Source: Phoronis australis
Lineage: Eukaryota > Phoronida > Phoronidae
DNA length: 64,000 nucleotides
Direction: 5' to 3'
Assembly: GCA_002633005.1 (NCBI GenBank)
Contig: NMRA01000355.1
Coordinates: forward strand, 1-64,000
Shown here: positions 51,301 through 60,274 of the stretch, piece by piece
Layout of the letters: each line of letters starts with the position of its first letter
How positions within the stretch are numbered: the stretch's first letter is position 1
Notes under the pieces: generated by a model
The model's database searches: none
Told to the model about the DNA's origin: nothing
The model's input: the letters and a program-made list of their open reading frames with translations, nothing else
Made by a program: the position numbers and the translations under genes

Positions 51301-51677
51301 GGTAAGGTGACAGTCCTGCAAGCTGAAAAATTACCAGCTAACTGAAAGTTATGGCCGCCTGGAAATGCTTTGGTCGATTGAAAATATTCGATACAGCATG
51401 AAACCGAATAAAAACATAATCCGTCATGTTGACGTTTACTGATCTTTTATACTAAAACTTAAGTAAGTCCAACAACCAACACGACGATTTCAGTTGTTTA
51501 AAATTGTCATCCATGCGCTTTGTCAGCATTTATTTATACTGGGACAAAAAATTTACCTGACTGCATGGTAAAAATGACGAAGGAACTCGTCAGGATCCAA
51601 GTAGCGTCATCCCAGCTGATGTGCGAGAAAGGCGAGTCTCGTCGAACGAAAGTGGCAGATATTTCCGACGAGTTCAT
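29670..51677 (-). CDS. AMT: Ammonium transporter, Amt/MEP family (whole gene, seven coding exons)
   Basis: Coding sequence is the complement of 51557-51677, 47828-48383, 47185-47316, 43384-43460, 37175-37356, 34166-34300 and 29670-30320. That makes 1854 bases, 617 residues plus stop. All introns are GT-AG with phases 1, 2, 2, 1, 0, 0, and each junction rebuilds a conserved family segment. The product moves ammonium/ammonia across a membrane and should form a trimer of 11-helix subunits. Pore residues known from E. coli AmtB have clear counterparts: gate Phe120 and Phe232, Trp near 158-160, Asp173, the His pair 181 and 339, and Ser236. GFGLLESGSV, QMSFATTSTTIVSG and DDPAGVIPVHLMASVWG identify Amt rather than Rh proteins. 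The conserved family C-terminal motif is present around 408-427. The cytosolic tail after it is unusually long and serine/arginine-rich. Confidence 0.95.
30321..34165 (-). other. Ammonium transporter intron 6
   Basis: A 3845-base phase 0 intron. A ~260 bp dispersed repeat (33538-33800) recurs at 52562-52816. A near-palindromic TACATGTA pair lies at about 30944-30967. Nothing else is recognisable. Confidence 0.8.
33538..33800 (+). repeat. Dispersed repeat R2, copy 1
   Basis: Matches 52562-52816 over about 260 bases: GTCGTATGGA, TATTGTTTGAATTGCGAGAT, TCATGCGACGG, GTAAGCGCGT, CCATTGTTT, GGAAAGAAAAACAAAG. Non-coding; family unknown. It lies in transporter intron 6. Confidence 0.75.
34166..34300 (-). 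CDS. AMT: Ammonium transporter exon 6 (helix 11)
   Basis: Exactly 45 codons, acceptor ATCTCCATAG and donor CTTAAG|GTATAC, phase 0 on both sides. It reads EDILSLTYGRRGLFKGGGFY and then LLGVQALTIIVVSTWTAITS, the loop and last helix of animal and plant Amt proteins. The exon lies just beyond the TTAA/THAP element inserted in the intron before it. Confidence 0.93.
34971..35067 (+). repeat. Two-copy tandem repeat, unit about 62 bp
   Basis: GTTATCCCGGCCAGTGGCTC at 34971 and GTTATCCCGGACAGTGGCTC at 35033, each followed by GGAACC. The repeat is GC-rich against an AT-rich surround and lies within the Kolobok-like element. Subterminal tandem repeats of this type are common transposase-binding regions; that role is inference. 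Confidence 0.7.
35448..35767 (+). repeat. Copy 1 of a repeat carrying the start of a P2X7-like frame
   Basis: About 320 bp matching 59630-59950. The match covers a shared non-coding lead (around AATGAGACAGACTTTGTTT) and then a frame reading PDLVKSSSDEDFTGLIVRF, which after an indel continues YTDQEILEKRLEHAQATECM. It stops abruptly at the THAP remnant and so has lost the cysteine core present in copy 2. Confidence 0.7.
35710..35985 (-). pseudogene. THAP domain remnant of a transposase
   Basis: In the - strand one frame gives CPNYEAAKKSGISFFRLPRE and then SKMLRKWV. After a one-base frame change it continues VVENEKYAVNSKYEAVKHLR and VCGRHFVDSDF. The last part is the C-x2-H end of a THAP zinc-binding DNA-recognition domain; the first part holds its second Cys and the F-x-x-P core. 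The first Cys appears mutated to Phe, and the frame breaks with a TAG after the conserved Trp, so the domain is dead. Similarity stops where the + strand P2X7-like segment begins (about 35767). Confidence 0.7.
37175..37356 (-). CDS. AMT: Ammonium transporter exon 5 (helices 9-10)
   Basis: Residues 296-356, acceptor TTGCTTGTAG and donor GAAGAG|GTGAGA (phase 0). It contains GCCALVHPWESFIIG and DDPAGVIPVHLMASVWG. His339 in the latter is the second member of the pore His pair. It ends GLLSIGLFPEE. Confidence 0.95.
38250..38298. mobile_element. MITE end fragment
   Basis: A right-end-like sequence (CCCCGTGGATCCGCCTCTTG) resembling the termini of the 5.3, 46.3 and 55.5 kb elements. No matching left end was found within 300 bp. 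Confidence 0.35.
39485..39895 (+). repeat. Degenerate repeat block, period about 170-190 bp
   Basis: Three related segments, each with a TCGTCACATATC-like start and an AAGTTTCATTGAAATC-like end, at about 39486, 39677 and 39847. Non-coding, highly diverged. Confidence 0.5.
43112..43311 (+). repeat. Dispersed repeat R3, copy 2
   Basis: Second copy of the 18.8 kb repeat with TTGGAGTTGTGTTGAATGAG and AACTTGTGTTAAAATCCG. It lies in transporter intron 4 only 73 bases from exon 4. Confidence 0.7.
43384..43460 (-). CDS. AMT: Ammonium transporter exon 4 (helix 8)
   Basis: A 77-base exon coding SFFVKKRKFDVSFMIHSILG and SLVSVT, with a phase 2 acceptor (CTAATTTCAG) and phase 1 donor (ACAG|GTAAGT). It supplies the Amt segment in which the N-G-x-L-A-G-L-V motif of bacteria is replaced by HSILGSLVS. 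The neighbouring exons are out of frame with each other without it. Confidence 0.92.
44265..44425 (+). repeat. Dispersed repeat R4, copy 1
   Basis: Resembles 50055-50215: TTAGTGATCCT, GTGTGT, CGTAAA, an ACACA element, TTTTACGATT, TGTTAC. Weakly conserved; copies lie in introns 3 and 1 of the transporter. Confidence 0.5.
46338..46492. mobile_element. MITE-like element, copy B (internally deleted)
   Basis: A 155 bp copy starting CAGTGGCGGATTTAG and ending AATCCTGGATCCGCCCTG. It is shorter than copies A and C and lacks the AAAATTCGAG block. I see no clear target duplication. It lies in ammonium transporter intron 3. Confidence 0.65.
47185..47316 (-). CDS. AMT: Ammonium transporter exon 3 (helix 7)
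   Basis: Residues 226-269 plus two bases. The acceptor is CTCCAACAG and the donor ATCAG|GTAAAT. It reads WWGWLGFNCGSTYGISQG, the family signature with gate Phe232 and Ser236, followed by a helix rich in Ala and Gly ending GGVSGFGI. Both flanking introns are phase 2. Confidence 0.93.
47317..47827 (-). other. Ammonium transporter intron 2
   Basis: A 511-base phase 2 intron, the shortest of the gene. No repeats or other features seen. Confidence 0.85.
47828..48383 (-). CDS. AMT: Ammonium transporter exon 2 (helices 1-6, main pore half)
   Basis: The largest core exon, residues 41-225. The acceptor is TTCTCTTTCCAG and the donor TG|GTAAGT (phase 2). It holds GFGLLESGSVSLKN, the gate region FFFQMSFATTSTTIVSG with Phe120, CMAER, AHWIWAGNGWL with the ammonium-recruiting Trp, and VDVAGAGPVHLVGG with Asp173 and His181. 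The open frame runs upstream past the acceptor, but that extra part has no family resemblance and is intron. Confidence 0.95.
49550..49870 (+). other. Very AT-rich segment in transporter intron 1
   Basis: About 320 bases with few G or C, many AATTA and TTAATT words, ATTCATTCATTCA at about 49828 and a short TA run at about 49848. No gene or element termini seen. Confidence 0.6.
50055..50215 (+). repeat. Dispersed repeat R4, copy 2
   Basis: Partner of the 44.3 kb segment, with AAAGTTAGTGATCCTAAGAC and ACAGTTTTACGATTGCTTTG. Confidence 0.5.
51557..51677 (-). CDS. AMT: Ammonium transporter exon 1 (N-terminus and start of first helix)
   Basis: A short first coding exon: 40 codons plus one base. 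It reads from MNSSEIS to DDATWILTSSFVIFTMQS and then the first G of a Gly codon. WDDATWILTSSFVIF is the classic start of Amt helix 1. The donor is G|GTAAAT. Upstream of the ATG the frame meets a TAA after about 13 codons with no other Met, which fixes the start. The exon lies 3.2 kb from exon 2 and was found by looking for the missing N-terminus. The phase 1 join gives QSGFGLLESG. Confidence 0.92.
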
Positions 51678-54600
51678 TGTCTGCTCACGTCTTGGTCTTT
51701 TTAACAAGTACACTTACAACCGAAGACCCATTATCTCACTCTACCACATATCCAGCACGCATCCACTTTCCCTGATTAATAGATTTCCACTGCGCAGACA
51801 ATAACAGATGACTCGATACTCAGGGCAACTAGAACGCGAGTCACGTGATCGGCCACAGTTGCCAGTTTGAGTTTTGATTACCACAGGCGTTAGAATGTCA
51901 TTACAAACTGTTAAATTTGATAATCGTTTAATTTTCGATTTTAAACTAAGATTAGTTGCACGCGTTTTAGTGAGTAACATCAAAATTAAGACGTACGGGA
52001 TTTACAGATGTTTCAAACACGTAAAGTGGCCACATATGAGATTTCCTCCATACAAGACAGTGTTAGTTTGGCCTCCTTAGTTTTACATGTAGGTATAACA
52101 AGACAAAAGAAAGCTTGTCATCGAAATAGATACGTGTCCCAACATAATATTAAAATTAGCAAGGAACGTACTTACGCCATCTCTTTTAAAAGGGAGTATT
52201 GTCTTTTCAAAGTATTTTGGTGTATTTGAAATATTTATTTACTACCCACGCAACCGACTCTAAAGACAACAGCCTCGAGTCGTCTACACTTGCTGTTGAG
52301 GAACCACTGGAAACAGTTACAAATACCATAGAATTTCTTCTCGGTTTGTAGGGTTATGAGAAAAGTCCATTTCCCTCTTCAATCATTACCAAAAATATAT
52401 TTCTTACTGACAACATATATGTTTGTGTTCTAAGTGATTACTTAGGTAACAGGTTATAGCATAAAAAACAATTTTCTGATTTTTCGTTTGAATATCCTAC
52501 TTATATATGCTTGTAGATGACGTACTTACTGCCTTAACAACAGGCTGTCACATGCAAAATGTTGTCGTGTGGATTTCGCAAGCTATTGTTTAACTTGCGA
52601 GATCCATGCGACGGGCGTAAGCGCGTGGCATGGTCATCGCCTTTGGAACGCTGCCATTGTTTCCCTTTGTTGGGTCGTTGTTGGATATAACAATACAGAT
52701 CGCACGGATATCGTACATTGGGCGCCCGTCAGTCGGTTCTCGCCCTTATCTCCATCATAAGAAAGAAAAACAAAGAGCACAGTAGATATGCCCGTCTAGC
52801 GATATGTATACGACGTGATTGCGCCCCAGATCCCCGTTTCGATCTCTCTTTTCAAACAACCCATCTCTTACAGCAGAATGATAATCCGCAATTTTGTGCC
52901 TCGTATCGAATATTTAATTTGGTTTAATAAACGTACCAATTCACGTGCAATTTCGGCAATGCTTGTGGGCCCGAGACTAAGATACAGTGTACATTGAAAG
53001 CGATATTTTTGAAAAATACATTGTGTTTCAGGATTGTCAAAAAGCTCGGATATCTCAACTCGTGTCTATGAAACCTAGGGTACAAGAACATGTCTTGTCT
53101 CCTCTCTTGGAAAGGGGCCAGAAGTGAAATTCTGATTAGAGGGAGAAGAATGCCGTTTCGCGTTTGTTGTAGTTTTGTGGACGTCACAAGACAAACGGAC
53201 TTGGTATCAATTAGCCGTTATTAGATTTCATTGCTGTGAATTACGTATTTTAGATGTCCTGAAACAGAGCGGTAATAAGGGCTTTTGTTGAACAATATTG
53301 ACGATTACGATGAGATCAGCTACTCGAACTACGATCTTAATGCTTAATGACGGTTCTAAAATAAAGTTTTCAAGGAGTATGAAGGCTTGTCATTTGTAAG
53401 CACCTTGTCCCGCTCCACCGTTAGTGACATGACTGCTTTTGAATTAAGATTTGACATTGTCTTTAAGAAGGGCGTATTAACCAGCGATCTTTAATGAAAT
53501 AGCACGTCGCTTCTCGATTGTTTATGTTTTTATTTTACCGAAGTCTAAAACCTAAGTCTAAGGTCTAAAACCACTCTGAGAGCCCTTGTAGCTCCCAAAA
53601 CAATTAAACCATGGGGAGCTTCATATTCCATGGCAATTCTTTTTCAGCGGATTGTTTGGGCATGCGCAATACCATTATCCACGCCAGTATTTTTTTTGCG
53701 TAATGGTGTCTCGACATTTGTCACCACATAAACGTATCCGACTGCAAGAGCACCAAGGCCGTAAAAACGGAAGTTTCCCTACAACTACGGAATTTCCTCA
53801 GCGGGATACTTCGTAGTTGCCTCTTGACCTACTGTTTCTGTAATAGGTACGGTACAGATCACGCAATAACACAACAGATTAGTTAAGGTCATCTTACAGT
53901 CTTGGTACATCTATGTAAAAGGGTAATTTAAGGTTGAGAACAAGTAGAGGCCATGATTCATGTATAACCAACAAAAAAGAACTTGCAAGTACTCTATTAA
54001 TTCACCGTACTTCATTTAGCAGGCAATTTTGCACTCGAACCTTTGTATATAAATGTGGTACATGCCGAGGCAAAGAACAATACTTTGTGAAACCTCCTCC
54101 ATCTGAACACCAGACAGAACTGATTGTAAGGTCAGTTCTAAACTATGCCCAACAGCAAGTACGAGCCATTTATTACATTAATCCAAAACTGTTAAGTAAC
54201 GTCACAAGACCAGTACACATGGACAACAGATTGTTTTTGGTCTAAGCAAAAAGTGCGCAATGAGCTATCAATTACGCCAATCTTGCATAAAAATTCGTTA
54301 CAAACTATAATTCTGTGAACCGGCCTAAACTGAAGCCATCTCTGAGAAACATCTTCGGTTAAATAATAGATGTAGGAAAAAACATTGCACCACCATTCTG
54401 TAGTATCCGAGAGGTTTTATTAATGTTTCACTCCACTTCGTTCGACGCTTTGTTTTTTTCACAATTTTGAGAGACATTAACATGGTAAACTTCTTTTACT
54501 CCTTTGAAATTTCCCAAAAATAACCTCGATGTATCGTGGACGACGCGGCATACTTACTTGATGCCTTCCCTCTCTAAGTTGACTCCAGTTAGCATATAAT

Positions 54601-55276
54601 GAGCTTCGTAGACCATAAAATAAAGTTAATTGAGGACTAAAGACAAATTTCTAGATAAACTCCTTATAATTAAGGAAATTAACATCAGAATTAAGTAAGT
54701 CGTGTACATGAGTTATGCCTGTTTGAAAGCATTGTAATTTTAATAGAAAACACGCTTGTTATCTATTAGTATACAGTATTCGAATTAAACCATAGACGAG
54801 GCTGATGAATGCCATCGTTTTCGGAAACTTACAATCTGAATTCATGTACACATTGAAATACCTCTTTCCAAAACGCATTAGAAGTGATTTGTGACATCTT
54901 CGTGAAATAGAAATACCGGAACAGTAAGTAATTCTTTGAAACTCTTGATAACATGCCATTTGCTAAAACTGTCAATGGATTTGTAGCACTTTGACAAAGT
55001 TGTCTCCAAAACCAAGTTAATTTAATTAAATCAGTTCTTAGCCACAGTAAGATTAAAAACCGGACGATCGCCGCACAAATGAAGAAGTTCATGATAAATT
55101 AACGTTTCGTCTATTCGATAGACAGCATCAGGATATTTACATGGGACAACAAGTGCCAACATACATGTCAGGTGTCATCCATAAAGTGAAGTGAGAGACA
55201 CAGAGTAAGCAGTTGCTGGTAATCACCATAGTTGCAGAGTATCAGTAGCATGCTGATTCTGAATGGTCAGTGACTC
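51678..55276. other. Upstream flank of the ammonium transporter
   Basis: Promoter and any 5' UTR of the transporter must lie here, but no TATA box or other element can be fixed. Repeat R2 copy 2 is at 52.6 kb. Other frames (for example 53934-54245) have no recognised domain. Confidence 0.45.
52562..52816 (+). repeat. Dispersed repeat R2, copy 2
   Basis: Second copy of the 33.5 kb repeat, upstream of the ammonium transporter start. It contains CATGCGACGGGCGTAAGCGC and AAGAAAGAAAAACAAAG. Confidence 0.75.
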
Positions 55277-55522
55277 TTAAATGTACAGTGATTCCTTATT
55301 AGTTTCACTGCAGATAACACTAACTGAATTGGCTTGGTGATTGTTGTTAACACAATGCCTATATATGTTGCTTTTCTCTGAGGTGTGATGTTCTCCCAGC
55401 CTGTCACATAGGCGTCTCTGTGTGAGTCCAATATAGAATTCCTTACAGTTGTCACATTCAACCTTATAAACAACAATGCTCTTGTTCAATAAAGGGATGG
55501 GTGACTTCGGTTTACATAGCAT
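55277..55522 (-). pseudogene. GIY-YIG endonuclease remnant of a Penelope-like retroelement
   Basis: On the - strand KSIVVYKVECDNCKEFYIGL followed by TQRRLCDRLGEHHTSEKSNI is a GIY-YIG nuclease of the kind fused to Penelope-type reverse transcriptases. It has the V-Y-K and Y-I-G motif, the T-x-R-x-L-x-x-R helix and the E-H pair. The frame stops at LYI*, where relatives read on through an E-x-L-x-I-Q segment that is still visible after the stop (ESLTIQN). Upstream the frame is interrupted by a MITE-like insertion (55525-55855). No reverse transcriptase core is seen nearby. Confidence 0.7.
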
Positions 55523-55524
55523 AC

Positions 55525-55855
55525 CAGTGGCAGATTAAGGGTGGCCAAGGGGGCCATGCCCTCCCTAACATTCTACCAAATACCATTTGGCAGTTTGGCT
55601 GTTCGGGTGCGAATTGCTGACTAGCACGTGTGCGCAACCAGGCGGGAGGCTGGGGTTGAATAAACAATGCTTAGACCCTGTCTTTGTCCTGCCCAAATCC
55701 CGTATACCGTTTTTTGGTTAGTTAAAAGGTCCGTAAACCCAAAAATTCGAGACCCCTGCATCCCTACATTTTAGGCTGAGCGCACGCATCTATCGAAACT
55801 GTGGTTATTCCTGTGCCCTGACCCCCCTTAACCCAAAATCCTGGATCCGCACCTG
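55525..55855. mobile_element. MITE-like element, copy C
   Basis: Starts CAGTGGCAGAT and ends GGATCCGCACCTG, imperfect inverted termini of 13 bp. Flanks are CATAC on the left and CACAC on the right, a near-match to a 5 bp target duplication. The interior has the block CCAAAAATTCGAGACC, also found in copy A. It has no coding capacity. It sits directly against the GIY-YIG remnant. Confidence 0.65.
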
Positions 55856-57993
55856 CACACTGGAAATTTTCCGAGGAGGTTTGAATGTCTGGTGTTGAGA
55901 AAGGAATGTCTAAGTCACTAGATGGAATTTGATGAGGTGGTCGCTGAGGTTCAGAAAACCAAACGTCGTGCCCATACATACATGTAGGTTAGAATTTTGT
56001 TGTTCATGCCCCAACCAAGGAGAACGCTTCCCCCTCCCCACCTGGTATTTGGGTCCGCCTTAGCAAGCCGAGTATACATGCAAATCTTTTTACCTATATT
56101 CTTTAATTAACTCCGTATTGGTCTTACACAAACATGGTTTTCGCTGAAATCAAAGATTGTCAGCTGGCATTAAGTGCTCGAGAAAGGTTGTCATCTAATA
56201 CCAAATAGGGCACATATACGATTTCAGTACTGCCGGCAGCTTTGTGGTCATCGCTCAAGTTACAAGCAAGGGGCTCATTTCTGTGGTCTTACCGATAAAA
56301 AGCATATAGCTACAGACCTGTGCACGCACCACATTACGGAGGTCGTCACTACGTGATCTCCTGACCGCGCGACATTAAGGTGTTGAAACCAGTGCAGTTC
56401 AGCGTCAGCGACCGCTTAGAGTTAAAGCACATTTAAACCATTTAAACCACGGCAGAGTTGCACTCTACTCCATTGGCAACGTCACAGGCTACCTGTACAT
56501 TGTAATATAAGTTAATTTGTGATTTAATTTGCTCCAGGCTTGTGATTCGGAGATGAGCAGAGTCGCCGAAGACATTACCAGAATGTTTGATTTTACAACA
56601 CTTAAATACGAGTACCTTCACTAGTTATTTGATTTTCCATCATACTCCTGACTCGTAAAGCATGCAAAAATCCACAATAGTGAGAAAAACAAACTGCCTA
56701 TTCTTGAATAACCGCAATAGATTCATGTAGCGATAACGTGCACCGTATAATTATTTTCTTACTGAGCGATGTCTATATTTCCAATCCTTACAGCGTTGAT
56801 ATGATGATGATACTTCTTTAAACTTTTCTCCCGAAACAAAATCGTGAAATGGTCCCCAAATCTTCTTTTTCTTTAAGTAATACATTTCACATAAGCCTAA
56901 GATTTGTCTCAACTTCCAAACTTTGAAACTTCCCAATCTGGTAAGAAAGTCAAAATTAAGCGAAAAATTCTATGAAAATTTTATGTCAAACTTATGATCT
57001 CTTTCTTAAAACGGACTTGAGTCAAATTTAAGTTTTATTTTCTTAAAACTAAACTGAAATTTAAGATTTGTCTTAGCTATGACAATGGTCTCAGGTCAAA
57101 GTTAATAACTTCAAAATCTGTTCTATAAAACAATTCTAAAATTGTGTTTCAGACAGTCAATTCCAAAATTGCATTTTTGACCGTAAAACCGTATAAAGTC
57201 TCTTTAAACAATCATTATATGTCAGAGACAAATTGTGATTTGAAAAAGTACATTCTAATCGGATCTATTACACGATTGAGATTTTCCAGAGAACGTTTCA
57301 ACATGTTACAAGTTGGTAACCTTGCTTTTATCGTTTCCTATCGGAATTATTAATTGCGCCAAGGATGCGACAGTGCTTTGAGGATTTCAAAGCTTCTTAT
57401 AAGAGTTACCGGATTATAAGCAATTCCACTACCGTTTGCTCATCGATCGATTCGAGATTTGGAATGATAACTGAATCAGAATAGTAAAAAATCGATACAA
57501 ATTCAAACTCCTGCTTACATTCCCACCCATGGAAACTGTCTGTTGCGAGTTGACACCAACCATCTGTATGGCAACAACTGTATTCCCAGTTCTTGCGGAT
57601 ATTTCACGCGCAATTGAGTTGTGTGCTAATAGCTACATATACATGTAGGTTGCTCATTTACAGGTAGATATTAAAAGATTATTGAACACGTATGTTTTAC
57701 CCTTGCGGTTTTGTCACGCATCGTACCCCCAACAGGCATTCGTTGCATAAAACACAAACATTGATTAGGCCTGGTTTTCAGCAATAAATGAACTGCCGTA
57801 AACATGTTCTACTAAAAAGCTTCCATTAAAGACTAATATATATTTTTTGAGAAACTTCAGGTAATACCTCCATTTAAAAAAGTAAACATTAGTTTCACGG
57901 GGTTAAGTTTTTTGGTGAATTTTGTATTTATTGGAGGGCTGATCAAACGTGTTGTCCAGACTTCAATACGCGATTGTCACACCCAAAAAAATA
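55856..57993. other. Non-coding after the MITE and retroelement remnant
   Basis: The first 120 bases may be more of the retroelement: on the - strand HDVWFSEPQRPPHQIPSSDL and then DIPFSTPDIQ lead up to the MITE. The remainder is AT-rich with no gene seen. Confidence 0.4.
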
Positions 57994-58058
57994 GTTGGCT
58001 GGACTCAAAGCACGATGGCCGTGCTATAACCAATTGAGCGGTTCTCAAACACCACGGC
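57994..58058 (-). mobile_element. tRNA-like SINE head
   Basis: On the - strand GCTCAATTGGTTATAGCAC looks like a tRNA D-arm/A-box region. It is followed by a short stem GCACG...CGTGC and TTTGAGTCCAGCC, a degenerate T-arm region. No acceptor stem can be closed. Probably a tRNA-derived repeat, not a gene. Confidence 0.35.
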
Positions 58059-58194
58059 TGACTACCTCAGAGACTCCTTTAAAAAGTCTCGAAGGATTCA
58101 AGAGACTTCTAGTGCTTATTTTTCGTACCCTATTGTTTCTTTTGTTTTAAATCGGCGTTTTGTTCGGTCATAGTTTTGGAGAACAGGCCGTTGC

Positions 58195-58345
58195 TTAAGG
58201 TCCAGTCAACCACTTTTTGGGTGCGGCCATCAGGTTTTGAAGTACCGACCAACCCGTTTTGAGGTCCGACCACAAAGTTAGTGACCTGCAGCTGGGGTTT
58301 GCAGTCCAGGCAGCTGGTTTTGAAGTCCGACCAATTGTTGATTCC
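58195..58345 (-). repeat. Minisatellite-like block with CGACCAA core
   Basis: Short units GGTTTTGAAGTACCGACCAA, CGTTTTGAGGTCCGACCACA and GGTTTTGAAGTCCGACCAAT recur with variable spacers. The long open - strand frame across it reads as W/N/S/V/G/P-rich repeats and is a by-product. Confidence 0.55.
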
Positions 58346-59629
58346 ACCTCTTTGTGTACATTTTGGCAGAACGGGTTTGTACGAAGAAAATGTACAGTGT
58401 GTATGTAAGTAAAAATCAGCCTCAAATTCACGGCGCAAACTTAGCTTAGACAAATGTTCTTCAAAGTGAAAGAAATGAACTGGGAGGACAAGGAATCCCG
58501 TGAACACTACAAATTTGTGAAAGACCAATCCAGAACATTGTCAGTTAATGCCACCCTACCCGTTAGTGCAGACGAATCACCGGCCATCTGGTTTCATTAA
58601 TAATGAGATTGATGGCATTTGTCGTAATCCCTGTAATTGGGCAAATGAACATTCTTTTTGCTGTCCAGTATCTATGCAGGTGTCTGAAAAATTAATGTTT
58701 ACTGGCGTTTTGTGGTATCATGTACCCACCCATTGCGTACCACCACGTCTGAGCATAAAGCCAGTACCCAGAAATTGCCAACACCCCTCCGTAAATAAAC
58801 GCTCATGATCTACCTCTTGTCGAGGCAACACGTACACTGTAACCCTTCGTCAGGCAGTAAAGGGGGTAGAACACCCCGGTTCTGTCCTTGTACCAAACTC
58901 ATTCTCGTGCATTTTGTCGGGCGGTTATCCAAGTCCGTTCACCGAATAAAAGGTTTTCACCTCGTCAAAAATATATTTAATATTGTCTTTTTAAAAGCAA
59001 ATACTTTCTTCAAAAATCCTTTCTGGGTCTATGCATATCATCGATGACGTGTGTTCACGTGAATTACATGTAAGACGCCTTTGGAGAAACATTCTAATTC
59101 GGTCCACCTTGATGGTCGCCGTGCGACATAACTACACTGTAATTAAATTGACCTCACCTGAATTAAGACCCCAACTACAGAGAGACTGGGTAGAGGAATG
59201 ACCGGACAGCTGACCCTTGCTAAATGTAGTACGTGAAGATATCCCGATTTGTGTCATAGGTTGCTAGTAGTGACGGTGAAGTAGCTTCATACGCCGGAAG
59301 CTTTTAGGCGAATTTTGCTTTACACTGATCAAAACTTCAAAGTCGTGATGCGTTATAAGAACCTTTTTACGAGTAGAGGGACATCTTAGGAGGCCGTCGA
59401 TGTCTTTAATTCTGTCCAAGTAAAACAAATGATCCCGCTCTCAAAATCGGAAACGCCGGGGTTTATGATATACCACCTGACACGCTCAGTGTTAAAATGG
59501 AATTTTTAATAAGGGATTCTGTTTTTAAGTTCAATCCATACTGTATATTAACTCTCGGGGACGTTCGAAACCCAACTAATTATAAATGTATATAATTTCC
59601 GTTCATAAAAGTCTTGTCAGGATTTATTC

Positions 59630-60274
59630 ATTGCTGGCTTATCAAAACATTTGCACTCTGGAACACTCCAAGGCAATATAAATTGTATCTAATGAGACAG
59701 ACTTTGTTTACATTTTACATAAGTATTGGTTAGGGTGAGGATAATTCCTTTTTAAACATAACGCACAATAATAAACGTCAACTCGCAATCCCGACTTAGA
59801 TACATGTAAGTGCTCATCCGGGGAAGACTTCACAGGTTGATCGATAGGTTTTACAGGCTCGAACAGAAATACACTGATCAAGAAATAATTGAGAGAATCC
59901 GTGAACGTGCACAGACAAAGGGACATACATGTACATGTATGGATAGTTCCGAAAACCGTTTGAATGACTTGTCATTGTGTGAGGGAGCTAACTGCACCAT
60001 AATGGAAACGACTGAAGCCTGCGTTTGCTGCCACGGAATTCCGCAGAAGAAGCGCAGAATGTGTCTCACGGACCCTCCTGATTTCGCACCGCATCTAAAC
60101 AGAGGTGTGCTTATGACGTTTTTTGTAGCTGACAAAAAGAACTGGCGAAAACTTCCTACACCCAGAAGACCAAACAGAAGTCTCACGAACAAGTCAGTCA
60201 TGAAACAGGTTTATAAAACGTTATGTTCTTCTTTAAAGCAAACAAGAAACGAGATTAAACACAAAAGAGCATAA
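59630..60274 (+). pseudogene. P2X7-like cysteine-rich (ballast-type) domain frame, transposon-associated copy 2
   Basis: The first 320 bp match copy 1 inside the Kolobok-like element. The open frame from about 59813 to 60274 reads YTDQEIIERIRERAQTKG, then a cysteine-rich core: CEGANC, CVCCHGIP, RRMCLTDPPDFAPHLNRGVL. The spacing of CxCC, a later Cys and the PxF-x-x-x-LN-x-x-VL motif resembles the intracellular zinc-binding domain of P2X7 receptors, which is widespread as stand-alone proteins in invertebrates. A one-base deletion relative to copy 1 (near 59838) separates the upstream SSGEDFTG codons, and there is no ATG at the head of the open part. I take it as a decayed gene copy. The tail (LTNKSVMKQVYKTLC) is diverged. 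Confidence 0.55.

Larger units (their letters stand above)
48384..51556 (-). other. Ammonium transporter intron 1
   Basis: A 3173-base phase 1 intron. It contains a strongly AT-rich stretch (about 49550-49870, with short TA and ATTC runs). It also has a segment at about 50055-50215 resembling one in intron 3 (44265-44425). No other coding segment is visible. Confidence 0.85.

Noticed and set aside
58130-58528. 132-codon - strand frame as a host gene
   Set aside because: Most of it is the CGACCAA minisatellite-like block.
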